From the NCBI RefSeq assembly GCF_020667845.1, contig NZ_JAFMPQ010000014.1:45321-109320 (forward strand): a stretch of DNA of 64,000 nucleotides, written 5' to 3'. The notes below the pieces were generated by a model. That model did no database searches, was not told where the DNA came from, and was given only the letters and a program-made list of their open reading frames with translations. The stretch comes from Cognatishimia sp. F0-27. GTDB lineage: Bacteria > Pseudomonadota > Alphaproteobacteria > Rhodobacterales > Rhodobacteraceae. The position numbers were made by a program, and so were the translations under genes. Numbering within the stretch: position 1 is the first letter of the stretch; each line of letters starts with the position of its first letter. Shown here piece by piece: positions 35,880-45,920 of this stretch.

Positions 35880-36802
35880 TCCTCTCCGCTTCGCCCGAAA
35901 CCTGCCATTGGGCGTTCTTCGACGCCGCGCTGGCACCGGTCGCCACCGTCGAAAGCGGCGATGACATCACCATCGACACCGTGTCCGGCGGTCCGCAGGT
36001 GCTGCCCGGTGACGGGTTCCACGTCCCGCCGGAACTGCTGGAGATCCACGCCGCCGGCGTGCCGAAAGTGCCGGGGCATCTTCTGACCGGACCCGTCGCA
36101 GTGGCCGGAGCGATGCCGGGCGACGTTTTGCAGGTCGATATCCTCGATGTTCAGCTGCGGCAGGATTGGGGCTGGACCGTCATCCGTCCGCTTGTCGGCA
36201 CGCTGCCCGAAGACTTCCCCGACACCCATCACATCACCGTCGCGCTCGATACCGAGGCAAAGATCGGGCGTCTGCCCTGGGGGCTGGATCTGCCTCTGGC
36301 ACCGTTCTTCGGCGTCATGGCCGTTGCCCCGCCGCCGGGCTGGGGCCGCATCTCCACCATCGAGCCGCGCGCCCATGGGGGCAATCTCGACAACAAGGAA
36401 CTGGTCGCGGGCACCACGCTCTATCTGCCTGTTCACACCGAGGGCGCGCTGTTTTCCTGCGGCGATGGACATGGTGCACAGGGCGATGGGGAGGTCTGCG
36501 TGACCGCCATCGAGACCGCCTTGCGCGGGCGTTTCCGCCTCACCGTGCGGCGCGATCTCGACATGACCTATCCCGAGGCTGAAACACCGACGCATCTCAT
36601 CACCATGGGCTTTCACGCCGATCTGGACCGCTGCGTCGAACTGGCCCTGCGCCGCATGATCGAGGTCGTCACCGCGCGCACGGGGATCGCCCGGCACGAG
36701 GCTTATATGCTCTGTTCTCTTGCTGCAGACCTGCGCATCACCCAGACCGTCAACCGCGAAAAAGGCGTTCATATGATGATGTCCAAATCGCTTCTGGCCT
36801 GA
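35876..36802 (+). CDS. Acetamidase/formamidase family protein
   Basis: A 308-residue protein of the FmdA/AmdA family, which hydrolyses short amides such as formamide or acetamide to acid and ammonia. Family features include GPVAVAGAMPGDVLQVDIL, the conserved EPRAHGGNLDNKEL and SCGDGHGAQGDGEV. The four-base overlap with the M20 gene and its place as last gene of the run suggest it releases ammonia or formate from the final small amide. It is the third amide hydrolase in a row here, after the amidase and the M20 protein. Confidence 0.92.
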   Translation: MILSASPETCHWAFFDAALAPVATVESGDDITIDTVSGGPQVLPGDGFHVPPELLEIHAAGVPKVPGHLLTGPVAVAGAMPGDVLQVDILDVQLRQDWGWTVIRPLVGTLPEDFPDTHHITVALDTEAKIGRLPWGLDLPLAPFFGVMAVAPPPGWGRISTIEPRAHGGNLDNKELVAGTTLYLPVHTEGALFSCGDGHGAQGDGEVCVTAIETALRGRFRLTVRRDLDMTYPEAETPTHLITMGFHADLDRCVELALRRMIEVVTARTGIARHEAYMLCSLAADLRITQTVNREKGVHMMMSKSLLA

Positions 36803-37045
36803 GGCGCTGTCGTGGGCCGGTCGCGTGCTTGCGGCGCGGGTGATTCCACCGTGCCCCATGGTGCCCCATGTAGCCGGCCAACACATGGCGCCGCATGTCA
36901 AAATACGTGCTCTGCCACAACAGGTGGCGTCCAATAAGCGGAGTCCCGCGATAAATTGTGCGCCGGTGGCCGCGACAGACGCATTCTTGAATGGTCGTTT
37001 CTGACCTTATGGCCTAAAGTAGAGGCGAGATTTGGCGGGGAAACG

Positions 37046-38881
37046 ATGTCTAGTTTGTTCAGAATTGCAGCTGTCCTGAAATCGGCGGCCTGTTTCGCGG
37101 TGATCGCGAGCCCTCTTGCGGCTTTGGATGACGTGTCGTTCCGTTTGCCGGGTCAGGGAGAGGAGCATGACACGCTCAAGGCGCTGCTCAAATCCGCCTC
37201 TCTGATCGAACAGCTCGACCAGGAAGGGCGGGACGACCCACAGGAAGTCATCGCCGCAGCGCGGGCCGACTATGCGCGCATGGTCGAGGTTCTGTATGCC
37301 AAGGGGTATTATTCTCCCGTGGTCCGGATCCGTGTTGACGGGGTTGAGGCGGCGGCGATCGAGCCGTTTTCCGCACCGGCGCGGATCTCCAAAGTGGTGG
37401 TGAGCGTCGATCCGGGGAGCGCATTCCGTTTTGGCCGCGCCCGGGTTGCGCCCCTTGCCGAAGATACCGCAATTCCGGAAGGCTTTGCCAGCGGGGCGCC
37501 TGCGCTGGCACTCGTCGTGCGCGACGCCGCGCAAGCGGCGATCACCGGCTGGCGCGAAGCGGGCTATGCCAAGGCCAGTGTCGCCGATCAGGACATCATC
37601 GTCCGTCATGCGGAGTCAGAGCTTGACGTGACCCTGGCCATGGCGCCCGGTCGCGCCGTGCGGTTCGGCGACGTCATCGTCCGCGGCGAAAGCGCCGTGC
37701 GTCCGGCCCGCGTGCGTCAGATCGCCGGTATCCCCCGCGGCGCGCAGTTCGATCCCGACGATGTTGAGAAGGCCGGCAATCGCCTGCGCGGCACGGGCAC
37801 CTTCCGTTCCGTTCAGGTCAGCGAGGCCGACACGGTCGAGGCGGATGGCAGCATGGATATCGTCATCGACGTGGTGGATCGCGCCCCGCGCCGGATTGGC
37901 GGCGGAATTGAATTATCGACCTTCGACGGGTTGACCCTGTCCGGCTTCTGGCTGCATCGAAACCTGCTTGGCGGTGCAGAGCGCTTCCGGGTCGAAGGCG
38001 AGGTAAGCCAGCTTGGTGGCCAAGGTGCGGGAATTGACTACACCCTGTCCGGGCGTTTCGAGAAACCCGCCGTCTATGGCGCAGACACGCTGTTCTACGC
38101 CCAGGCCGGGCTGTCGCATTTTGATGAGCCCGACTACATCGAAACCAAGGCAGAGCTCGAATTCGGTGTCAATCAGGAGTTTTCCGACACGCTGACCGGC
38201 GAACTCGGTCTCTCCCTCTCTTATTCGGAAGTGACCGATATCTATGCCGGCCGCGGGGCCGACGGAGCCTATCCGGTGCGCGAACTGACCCTGTTCAGCA
38301 TGCCGGCGGCGCTGACCTGGGACAAGCGGGACAACACGCTCAACCCGACCAGCGGGTTCTATATCCGGGCGGAGGCCGATCCGTTCTACGAATTTGACGA
38401 CGGTCTCACCGGGATGCGCACGGCAGTTGATGCGCGCGCCTATCGCGGATTTGGCGCAGAGGATCGCGTCGTGATGGCCGGGCGGTTGCAGTTCGGATCG
38501 CTCGTCGGGGTCGAGGCTGACAAAGCGCCGCCGGGATTTCTGTTCTACTCCGGGGGCGGTGGCACCGTGCGCGGCCAGCCCTACCAATCGCTTGACGTGG
38601 ATTACGGCACCGACAAACTTGGCGGGCGGAGCTTTGTCGGGCTGTCCGGCGAAATGCGCATCGGTGTGACCGACAAGGCGTCCGTCGTGCTCTTTGGCGA
38701 TGCTGGCTATGTCGGCCCGGAAAGCTTCTATGACGGCAGTGGTGACTGGCATTCCGGGGCTGGCCTTGGCGTGCGGTACGACACACCTGTCGGGCCAATC
38801 CGGTTCGATCTCGCGGGTCCCGTTTCCGGCAGAACCGGTGATGGCGCACAAATATACATCGGTATCGGGCAGGCCTTTTGA
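37046..38881 (+). CDS. tamA: TamA-type outer-membrane protein (BamA/Omp85 family)
   Basis: A 611-residue Omp85 protein that works with TamB to insert or transport outer-membrane material. The signal peptide is seen at residues about 1-25. POTRA repeats span about 30-290 (for example FDPDDVEKAGNRLRGTGTF), and a 16-strand barrel follows. The Omp85 barrel signature appears as the FSMPAALTWDKRDNTLNPTS-type block, and the protein ends with IGIGQAF, a terminal aromatic as required for barrel assembly. The start at 37046 has only a weak ribosome binding site (GGCGGGG). Its stop overlaps the tamB start as TGATG. Confidence 0.93.
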   Translation: MSSLFRIAAVLKSAACFAVIASPLAALDDVSFRLPGQGEEHDTLKALLKSASLIEQLDQEGRDDPQEVIAAARADYARMVEVLYAKGYYSPVVRIRVDGVEAAAIEPFSAPARISKVVVSVDPGSAFRFGRARVAPLAEDTAIPEGFASGAPALALVVRDAAQAAITGWREAGYAKASVADQDIIVRHAESELDVTLAMAPGRAVRFGDVIVRGESAVRPARVRQIAGIPRGAQFDPDDVEKAGNRLRGTGTFRSVQVSEADTVEADGSMDIVIDVVDRAPRRIGGGIELSTFDGLTLSGFWLHRNLLGGAERFRVEGEVSQLGGQGAGIDYTLSGRFEKPAVYGADTLFYAQAGLSHFDEPDYIETKAELEFGVNQEFSDTLTGELGLSLSYSEVTDIYAGRGADGAYPVRELTLFSMPAALTWDKRDNTLNPTSGFYIRAEADPFYEFDDGLTGMRTAVDARAYRGFGAEDRVVMAGRLQFGSLVGVEADKAPPGFLFYSGGGGTVRGQPYQSLDVDYGTDKLGGRSFVGLSGEMRIGVTDKASVVLFGDAGYVGPESFYDGSGDWHSGAGLGVRYDTPVGPIRFDLAGPVSGRTGDGAQIYIGIGQAF

Positions 38882-41800
38882 TGAAGCGTTTCGCATCTTT
38901 CTTCTTTATTTTCATGCTTTTGCTCCCGATGAGCCTTTCGGCACAATCGCGCGAAGAGGAAGACCGCGGGTTCATCCAGGGCCTGCTTGAGGACGCGCTC
39001 TCGGGCGCCGGGCGGCAGGTGCTGGTCGAAGGGTTTGAAGGCGCCCTGTCGTCCCGCGCCACGATCAGCCGCATCACCATTGCGGATTCGCAGGGCGTCT
39101 GGCTGACCGCCGAAGACATCGCGATGGTCTGGACCCGTCGGGCGCTTCTCGCTGGCCGGATCGAGATCGATGAAATCTCGATCGATACCATCACCATGAC
39201 CCGGGCACCGGTGGCCGAAGAGCCCGAAATCAGCTACGAGGCCAGCGGCGCCTTCTCGCTGCCCGAGCTGCCGGTCTCGGTGCAGATCGCGCGCATGGCG
39301 ATCAACCGTGTCGAGCTTGACGAGACCGTGATCGGTCAGCCGGTGGCGTTCTCCATCAGCGGCAATGCCGCGCTTGAGGATGGCGAAGGCGACGCCCGGC
39401 TTGAGATTGACCGGCTCGATGCCGGGGGCGGCTTGCGCCTTGCGGGCTCCTACAGCAACGGCACGCGCGTCTTGTCCCTGGATCTTGGTCTTGAAGAGCC
39501 GCAAGGCGGTATTGCCGCCACGCTGCTGAACTTGCCCGGCGCACCGTCGGTGGCGCTGAGTGTGCAGGGCGAAGATCCGATTGCCGATTTTGTCGCGGAT
39601 ATCCGGTTGGCAACCGATGGGCAGGATCGCGTGACCGGAACGGTCGAACTGATCACCGAACCCACTGACGCGGGCAATCGCGAACGCTTCCGCGTGGCGC
39701 TGAACGGGGATGTGGCGCCGGTTGTCGCGCCGCAATACAGCCCCTTCCTCGGTGATGCCGTGCGCCTTCTGGCGGAAGGCCAGCGCAATGCCGATGGCTC
39801 CATGGAACTGACCCTGCTCGATATCGGCGCGCAGGCGCTCGAACTGAGCGGGTCGGCGGCGCTCGAACCCGGAGGCTGGCCACGCGCCTTTGATCTGTCC
39901 GCCACGATCGTGCCGCCCTCGGGCGACAGGGTCGTGCTGCCAATTCCGGGTGACGCGCCCGTATCGGTGCGCCGCGCAGAGCTCACCGCCCGGTTTGATG
40001 CCGCGACAGGGGACCGTTGGGCGCTCGACGGCCGGCTTCAGGGCCTCGACGCCCAGGACGTGCGTCTTGGCGACCTGACGCTGGACGGCTCGGGTTCGAT
40101 CGCCCGGGCCACCCAGGTGGTCTCCGGCGTGATCGACATCGTGGCCGACCAGATTGCAACCGCCGATGTCGCGCTGTCGCAGACCATCGGCGACCGGCTG
40201 ACCGGCCAGATCGACTTCGGATGGCAGGAAGGCGGGCAATTGCGGATCCACAAGCTGGACCTCGCGGGTGCCGATTACGGCTTGACCGGTGCGGTGTCGT
40301 TGACGGCGCCGGGGGAGGGTGCGGGCATCCGGGTTCGCCCCGACCTGACGCTTTTTGCGCAGCGTCTGGACCGGTTCGCGCCCCTGATCCCGGTTGCGCT
40401 GGGCGGCTCTGCCGAGCTTGCGATTGCCGGGGAGATCCTTCCGCTGACCGGCGCATTCGATGTGTCACTCTCCGGTGGAACAGTGGATCTGTCGACCGGC
40501 ATCGCGCAGGTCGACCCCCTGCTCGAAGGGGCTGGCACACTTGTCGTGCAGGCCGTGCGCGATACTGCTGGCATCAGGGTCACTCAACTGGAAATCGGCA
40601 CCGATGCCGCCGAAATCACCGGCCGCGCCGACATTTCTACCGGCGAAAGCAGCGCGCGCCTGACCGCGCAGGTTGCCAATATTTCCGTGCTTCTGCCGAG
40701 CCTCTCGGGTCAGGCCAATCTCGTGCTCGAAGCCGATCAGGCCGCGGATCGCTGGAACGTTCGGCTCGATGGCGGCATCCCGCGGGCGCTGGACCTTGGT
40801 TTCGAGGGCGTCGTCGCCGGCGATGGCACGCAGCAGCTTATCGCCGATGGTCGTTTGAGCCTGTCCGTGGCCGAACTCTCCGCGTTTTCCGATCTGGTCG
40901 GGCGGCCTCTGGGCGGCGCGTTTGCGCTCACGGCCGATGCGGATGTCGATCTTCTGGCCCTCGCCGGGAGCATGACGGCAAACGGCTCGACCCGTGATCT
41001 GCGCGTTGACATCCCGCAAGTGGACGGCCTTCTGCGCGGCAACACGCAATTCTCCACCGTGGTATCGCGCAATGCTGACGGGGTGATCCGGATCGGCTCG
41101 CTCGATATCAACGGGGACGGGGTCGTGGCCAGCGCCGCAGGCGCCAGCGATCTGAGCGTTCTGCGCGCTGACATCTCCCTTCCGGAAACCCAACGGGTGG
41201 TGCCGGGCCTGACTGGTCCCTCGCGGTTCACCCTGCGCGCCGACGAGGACGGGGCCGAGCGGTGGATCGTGCGCGCGGATGGCCAGTTTCCGGGCGATGC
41301 GCGGCTGACCTATGATGGCACGCTTGTGGGCGATCTGGAAAACACCCTCCGGGCGCAGGGTAACCTGAGCGCGCGGATCGACACGCTCTCTCGATACTCC
41401 TCGCTCGCCGGGCGCAACCTCTCCGGATCGGCGCAGCTTTCCGGCACGATCGACGCCGATGTTCTGGCACAGACCGGCCGCATCACCGTAGACGGCGAAA
41501 CGCAGGCGTTGCGCTTTGCCGTGCCGGCGGTCGAACCGCTGATTCGAGGCACCACCCGCATTGCGCTGGACGCGGCGCGCGATGCGCAAGGCGTGCTGAG
41601 TGTCGACCGTCTGATCCTTGACGGACCGGGGATCGAAGCGGGCCTTACCGGAACCATTGGCGAAAACAGTGGTGATCTGGATTTCCGCGTGGCGCTGCCC
41701 AATCTCGGCGCCGTTGTGCCGCAATTGCCCGGCGCGGCTTCGATGCGCGGCACGGCGCGCAAATCCGGTGCAAACTGGCAGATCGCCGTAGACGGACAAG

Positions 41801-43137
41801 GCCCGGCCGGCATTACGCTGAACGTGGCCGGAACCGCGTCCGAAGATGCCCAGCGGCTCAACCTCGATGTGACCGGCGGGTTGCCGCTTTCTGTCGTGAG
41901 CGCGCAATTGCCGGAACAAGCCATCGACGGGCAAGTCCGGTTCGATCTCGATGTTGTCGGCCCGCCGCAGCTCAATTCTGTCAGCGGCCAGATCACGCTG
42001 GCAGATGTGCGCGCCTTTGCACCTGCGCTTGATCTTGGCATTGAAGGGGGCGCGGGCGCGATCCGCCTTGCGGGAGGGCAGGCGCAGGTGGACCTTTCCG
42101 CAGGGATCAGTAGCGGCGGCACGCTGCGCATCAGTGGCCCGATCGCTCTTGACGCACCGTTCTCGGCCGACCTTGTCGCGGCGTTCCAGAACGCGCGGCT
42201 GCGCGACGACTCGCTCTATGACACCACCGCGAACGGGCGCGTCACCGTCACCGGGCCTTTGACCGGAGGCGCCCGCATTGGCGGGACGGTTTCGCTTGAA
42301 ACGCTTGAGTTGCGTATTCCCCAGGGCGGCCCCAACTTCGCCATTCTCGAAGGGGTGGAGCATCGCAGCATGCCCGAAGATGTGCGCCTGACGCTGGTCT
42401 TTGCCGGTCTCAGGGAACAGGGCACACAGGCACCGGCGCCCGATTTCCCGATCGACGTCCTGGTGAATGCTCCCAACCGGATATTCGTTCGGGGGCGCGG
42501 GCTCGATGCGGAGCTTGGCGGTCAGCTGCGCCTGACCGGATCAACCAATGACCTCGTTCCGGTCGGACAGTTCAACCTCATCCGCGGCCGCATCGACCTG
42601 CTCGGTCGGCGCGTGGTGCTGACCGAAGGCGGCGTGTCCCTGCGCGGCAGCTTCGACCCATACATTACCTTCACCGCCGCGACCGATGTGGACGAAACCG
42701 AGATCTCGATCCGGCTGGAAGGCTTTGCCTCCGAACCCGACCTCATCGTGACCTCGAGCCCAGAATTGCCCGAAGACGAGGTGATCTCCCTGTTTCTGTT
42801 CGGCCGGTCCATTCAGGAAATTTCGGCGCTGCAGGCGGTGCAACTTGCGGCGGCCGTCAACACATTGTCGGGCCGTGGCGGGCTGGGCATCACCGGCCAG
42901 CTGCGCGAGGGGCTGGGCGTGGATGATCTCGACATCGGCACCGATGCCGACGGCAATATCCAGGCCCGCGCCGGCGCTTACATCTCGGAGAATATCTACA
43001 CCGATCTGACGGTCAATTCGAAGGGCGAAAGCCAGATCAACCTCAACCTCGATTTGACCGAAGACGTGACCGTGCGGGGCCGCCTCGGCTCCGACGGGGA
43101 CAGCGGGATCGGCATCTTCTTCGAGCGGGATTACTGA
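38881..43137 (+). CDS. tamB: Translocation and assembly module subunit TamB
   Basis: A 1418-residue AsmA/TamB-like protein forming a long beta-groove across the periplasm from an inner-membrane anchor. The N-terminal anchor is residues 1-21 (KRFASFFFIFMLLLP core). The long middle consists of repeated amphipathic beta segments of the form GxxxLxG, and the C-terminal DUF490 domain ends FFERDY with a terminal aromatic, as usual. It is coupled to tamA by a one-base TGATG overlap. An alternative TTG three bases earlier is less likely. The pair affects outer-membrane integrity, probably through phospholipid movement and assembly of some barrel proteins. Confidence 0.94.
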   Translation: MKRFASFFFIFMLLLPMSLSAQSREEEDRGFIQGLLEDALSGAGRQVLVEGFEGALSSRATISRITIADSQGVWLTAEDIAMVWTRRALLAGRIEIDEISIDTITMTRAPVAEEPEISYEASGAFSLPELPVSVQIARMAINRVELDETVIGQPVAFSISGNAALEDGEGDARLEIDRLDAGGGLRLAGSYSNGTRVLSLDLGLEEPQGGIAATLLNLPGAPSVALSVQGEDPIADFVADIRLATDGQDRVTGTVELITEPTDAGNRERFRVALNGDVAPVVAPQYSPFLGDAVRLLAEGQRNADGSMELTLLDIGAQALELSGSAALEPGGWPRAFDLSATIVPPSGDRVVLPIPGDAPVSVRRAELTARFDAATGDRWALDGRLQGLDAQDVRLGDLTLDGSGSIARATQVVSGVIDIVADQIATADVALSQTIGDRLTGQIDFGWQEGGQLRIHKLDLAGADYGLTGAVSLTAPGEGAGIRVRPDLTLFAQRLDRFAPLIPVALGGSAELAIAGEILPLTGAFDVSLSGGTVDLSTGIAQVDPLLEGAGTLVVQAVRDTAGIRVTQLEIGTDAAEITGRADISTGESSARLTAQVANISVLLPSLSGQANLVLEADQAADRWNVRLDGGIPRALDLGFEGVVAGDGTQQLIADGRLSLSVAELSAFSDLVGRPLGGAFALTADADVDLLALAGSMTANGSTRDLRVDIPQVDGLLRGNTQFSTVVSRNADGVIRIGSLDINGDGVVASAAGASDLSVLRADISLPETQRVVPGLTGPSRFTLRADEDGAERWIVRADGQFPGDARLTYDGTLVGDLENTLRAQGNLSARIDTLSRYSSLAGRNLSGSAQLSGTIDADVLAQTGRITVDGETQALRFAVPAVEPLIRGTTRIALDAARDAQGVLSVDRLILDGPGIEAGLTGTIGENSGDLDFRVALPNLGAVVPQLPGAASMRGTARKSGANWQIAVDGQGPAGITLNVAGTASEDAQRLNLDVTGGLPLSVVSAQLPEQAIDGQVRFDLDVVGPPQLNSVSGQITLADVRAFAPALDLGIEGGAGAIRLAGGQAQVDLSAGISSGGTLRISGPIALDAPFSADLVAAFQNARLRDDSLYDTTANGRVTVTGPLTGGARIGGTVSLETLELRIPQGGPNFAILEGVEHRSMPEDVRLTLVFAGLREQGTQAPAPDFPIDVLVNAPNRIFVRGRGLDAELGGQLRLTGSTNDLVPVGQFNLIRGRIDLLGRRVVLTEGGVSLRGSFDPYITFTAATDVDETEISIRLEGFASEPDLIVTSSPELPEDEVISLFLFGRSIQEISALQAVQLAAAVNTLSGRGGLGITGQLREGLGVDDLDIGTDADGNIQARAGAYISENIYTDLTVNSKGESQINLNLDLTEDVTVRGRLGSDGDSGIGIFFERDY

Positions 43138-43150
43138 CCGCCGGGACAGA

Positions 43151-43173
43151 CCGGCCCGCCAGTGGGGGGCCGG
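43151..43173. terminator. Possible bidirectional terminator stem-loop after tamB
   Basis: CCGGCCC (43151-43157) pairs with GGGCCGG (43167-43173) across nine bases, 14 bases beyond the tamB stop in the gap shared with the convergent rhodanese gene. There is no T-run on either side. The surrounding 270 bases are full of short CCGGG palindromes, so this is a weak call. Confidence 0.3.
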
Positions 43174-43406
43174 AAGCCCAACCGTTCCGGGTTCGGGGCA
43201 AGCCCGGGTGCGGCGTGAAACCCGGTCCTGTCCCGGTGGGGCCGGGCATGAAGACCGGGATCTCCGGTGGACGCTCTGTCGATGCGGGCCTTGCGCACCC
43301 GAGTGATGCCGACATCGCTCCCCCCGATCAGGCCTGCACCGTGCACCCGGTGATCGAGGCACCGCTCAACCCGGTCACGGGGGCGATGACGCGCTTGCGG
43401 ACGGGC

Positions 43407-43802
43407 TCACGCCTCCCGTTCGACCGGACCGCCCTGCGCCTCCCACGTGGAGAACCCCTCGCGCAGATGCGCCGCCGGGAACCCCATATCCTGCAAGGTC
43501 GCCACGGTGAGCGCGGAGCGCCACCCCGACGCACAGTGAAACACAAAGCGCTTGCCCGGTTCCGAGAAGATCGGCTTGTGATACGGGCTGTCCGGATCGA
43601 CCCAGAACTCGATCATGCCGCGCGGTGCGTGAAAGGCACCGGGGATATACCCGGTCCGGGCGCGTTCGCGCGGGTCCCGGATATCCACCACGACAAGATC
43701 GGGGTCATCCAGCATCGCGATCAGATCCGCGGTCTCGATTTCGTCGATCCGCGCGCGGGCTTCCGCAACCATCTGGGCGGCGCTGGTCTTGAGGGGCGTC
43801 AT
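43407..43802 (-). CDS. Rhodanese-like domain protein
   Basis: A single-domain rhodanese of 131 residues, a likely sulfurtransferase or persulfide carrier. The active-site loop FHCASGWRSA has the nucleophilic cysteine at residue 90; the N-terminal VVVDIRDPRERARTGYIPGA and the C-terminal LREGFSTWEAQGGP are standard. The start at 43802 is supported by GGAG about eight bases upstream; the open frame beyond is antisense to the divergent flavoenzyme gene. It has no signal peptide, so it is cytoplasmic. Confidence 0.92.
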   Translation of the reverse strand: MTPLKTSAAQMVAEARARIDEIETADLIAMLDDPDLVVVDIRDPRERARTGYIPGAFHAPRGMIEFWVDPDSPYHKPIFSEPGKRFVFHCASGWRSALTVATLQDMGFPAAHLREGFSTWEAQGGPVEREA

Positions 43803-43892
43803 CGGCTTTCTCCGCTTTGCAACATCCAGCCAAATTGACCTCCCCCGCCGCGCGGTGCAAGTCTGCCATGACGCGCATTCTGGGGACAGGGC

Positions 43893-45164
43893 ATGACCAA
43901 CAGCCATCCGATCTGGGCAAGCACCTCGGCTGAGCCTGATCCTTCCGCGCCCATCCGCGGTGCCTTGCCGGACAATCCCGTGGACGTCGCCATTGTTGGC
44001 GGCGGCTATACCGGGCTTTCGACGGCGCTGCATGCCGCCGAGGCGGGGCTTTCGGTGCAGCTTTTCGAAGCGCAGGATGTCGGCCATGGCGGGTCCGGGC
44101 GCAATGTCGGGCTGGTCAATGCGGCGGCCTGGCTGCCCCCGGCGCAATTGCGCGCGCGGTTGGGGGACGCGGCGGGGGCGCGCTTCCTGTCTCGCTTTGC
44201 CGATGCGCCCAACGCGGTCTTTGCGCTCATCGAGCGCCACCAGATCCGCTGCGAAGCCACCCGGAACGGCACGATCCATGCGGCAACCTCTGCCTCGGGC
44301 GTCGCGGATCTGCGCGCGCGCCACGCCGAATGGGCGCGGCTCGGTGCGCCGGTGACGCTACTCGATGCGACCGAGATGCAGGCGCGCACGGGAAGCGCGC
44401 GATTTGCCGCGGGATTGCTCGACGCCCGCGCAGGCACGCTGCAACCGATGGCCTATTGCCGCGGCCTCGCGCGGGCCGCCGCCGCGGCAGGCGCGGCGTT
44501 GGCGACACACACGCCCGTCACCGGATTGACCCGCGCGGGGTCGCACTGGCGACTGACAAGCGCGGCCGGGCCTGTGCTGGCGCGGTCCGTGGTGCTGGCC
44601 ACCAATGCCTATGCGGGACCGCTCTGGCCGGGTCTGGACAAGAGCTTCCTTGCGATGCGCTATTTTCAGATCGCCTCCGAACCGCTGGGTGATCGTGCTG
44701 CGCGCGTGTTGCCCGAAGGGCAGGGGCTCTGGACGAACGCTCGCGTCATGGTGAGCCTGCGGCGGGATCGGGAGGGTCGGCTGGTGCTTGGTGGCATGGG
44801 TCCAGCCGGGGCGCCGGATGCCGCGCGCGCCTGGGCGGGGCGGTTGCTGGATCGTCTCTACCCCGATATCGGCCCGGTCTCCTGGTCGGCGCCTTGGGAC
44901 GGCAAAATCGCCCTGACCCCGGACCATATTCCGCGCATATGCCAGATTGCGGACGGGCTTTACGCACCCATCGGCTATAACGGGCGCGGCATCACCACCG
45001 GCACCGTGTTTGGACAATCCATCGCCGGTCTCCTCACCGGGGACGATCCGGACGCCCTGCCGCTCCCGCTCAGCACGCAACCCCGACGGCTGGTCCTGCC
45101 GGGGCTGCAAAGCCGGCTGCTCAATAGCGGATTGGCGCTGGCACAACGCTTCGCATTGCGCTGA
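43893..45164 (+). CDS. DAO-type FAD-dependent oxidoreductase
   Basis: A 423-residue flavoenzyme with the FAD-binding GGGYTG at residues 36-41 and FEAQDVGHGGSGRNVG, the marker of the gamma-glutamylputrescine-oxidase / PuuB-like group. The C-terminal APIGYNGRGITTGTVFGQS is the second FAD contact. It probably oxidises a primary or secondary amine to an imine or aldehyde plus hydrogen peroxide. It is divergent from the rhodanese gene across 90 bases. The RidA gene downstream would deal with reactive imines released by such an enzyme, which supports a functional link. Confidence 0.9.
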   Translation: MTNSHPIWASTSAEPDPSAPIRGALPDNPVDVAIVGGGYTGLSTALHAAEAGLSVQLFEAQDVGHGGSGRNVGLVNAAAWLPPAQLRARLGDAAGARFLSRFADAPNAVFALIERHQIRCEATRNGTIHAATSASGVADLRARHAEWARLGAPVTLLDATEMQARTGSARFAAGLLDARAGTLQPMAYCRGLARAAAAAGAALATHTPVTGLTRAGSHWRLTSAAGPVLARSVVLATNAYAGPLWPGLDKSFLAMRYFQIASEPLGDRAARVLPEGQGLWTNARVMVSLRRDREGRLVLGGMGPAGAPDAARAWAGRLLDRLYPDIGPVSWSAPWDGKIALTPDHIPRICQIADGLYAPIGYNGRGITTGTVFGQSIAGLLTGDDPDALPLPLSTQPRRLVLPGLQSRLLNSGLALAQRFALR

Positions 45165-45434
45165 GTGGCATGCGGCCGGGTGAGGATGACGGGCACCGGT
45201 TTATCCCGCCCGCGGCGCGTTTCTGGACCGGTGTTCCCTCGCCGCCCGCCCCGCGTCGGAGCGCCTTGGGGCATGACGGCATGATTGGGGCAAGAGGGCG
45301 CGTTGCAGCGCGCGGACAGCGTCAAATGCGCCGGCGCGCAAGCGCAGGCTCTTGCATCCGATCGGGCAAGAGTGTTCACCTGATATACCTGTTCCGTGCG
45401 CGCCACCCGCACAGCCAAGCAAGGAGCCGCCCCC

Positions 45435-45779
45435 ATGACCGAACGCCTCGAAACCAGCCGGCGGATGAGCAAGATCGTCAAACACAACGGCACGATCTAC
45501 CTGTGTGGACAGGTCGGTGCCGGGGACAGTGTCGCCGATCAGACCCGAGATTGCCTGTCGCGCATCGACGCTCTTCTGGAACAGGCCGGGTCGGATCGCG
45601 AACACATTCTTCAAGCGGTGATCTGGCTGCGCGACATGGCCGATTTCGCGGAGATGAACGCGGTCTGGGACGCCTGGGTGCCGGAGGGCCATGCCCCCGC
45701 GCGCGCATGCGGCGAGGCGCGTCTGGCACGCGATGTCCTCAAGGTCGAAATCATCGTGACCGCGGCAGAAAAGGCATGA
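45435..45779 (+). CDS. RidA family protein (enamine/imine deaminase)
   Basis: A 114-residue RidA/YjgF protein that speeds hydrolysis of reactive enamines and imines. Conserved elements are [20 protein letters not shown] near the N-terminus and the C-terminal [19 protein letters not shown], with the carboxylate-binding arginine in the ARLAR segment. AAGGAG about nine bases upstream fixes the ATG at 45435. It follows the flavoenzyme by 270 bases with no gene between, so it may have its own promoter. Subfamily assignment (RidA proper versus Rid1-7) needs alignment. Confidence 0.9.
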   Translation: MTERLETSRRMSKIVKHNGTIYLCGQVGAGDSVADQTRDCLSRIDALLEQAGSDREHILQAVIWLRDMADFAEMNAVWDAWVPEGHAPARACGEARLARDVLKVEIIVTAAEKA

Positions 45780-45920
45780 GCCCGTCCGCTCTCGGCGTGC
45801 GGTTGGCCAGCGTTCCCGCGATGCTCGAAAAATGGGCAAACCAGTCTGTTTGTTTGCGGGCACATGGGCTTGCAGGGCCAGTGATTGGACTCTCCCTCTC
45901 CGGCTGGATAGGGTCGGGAC

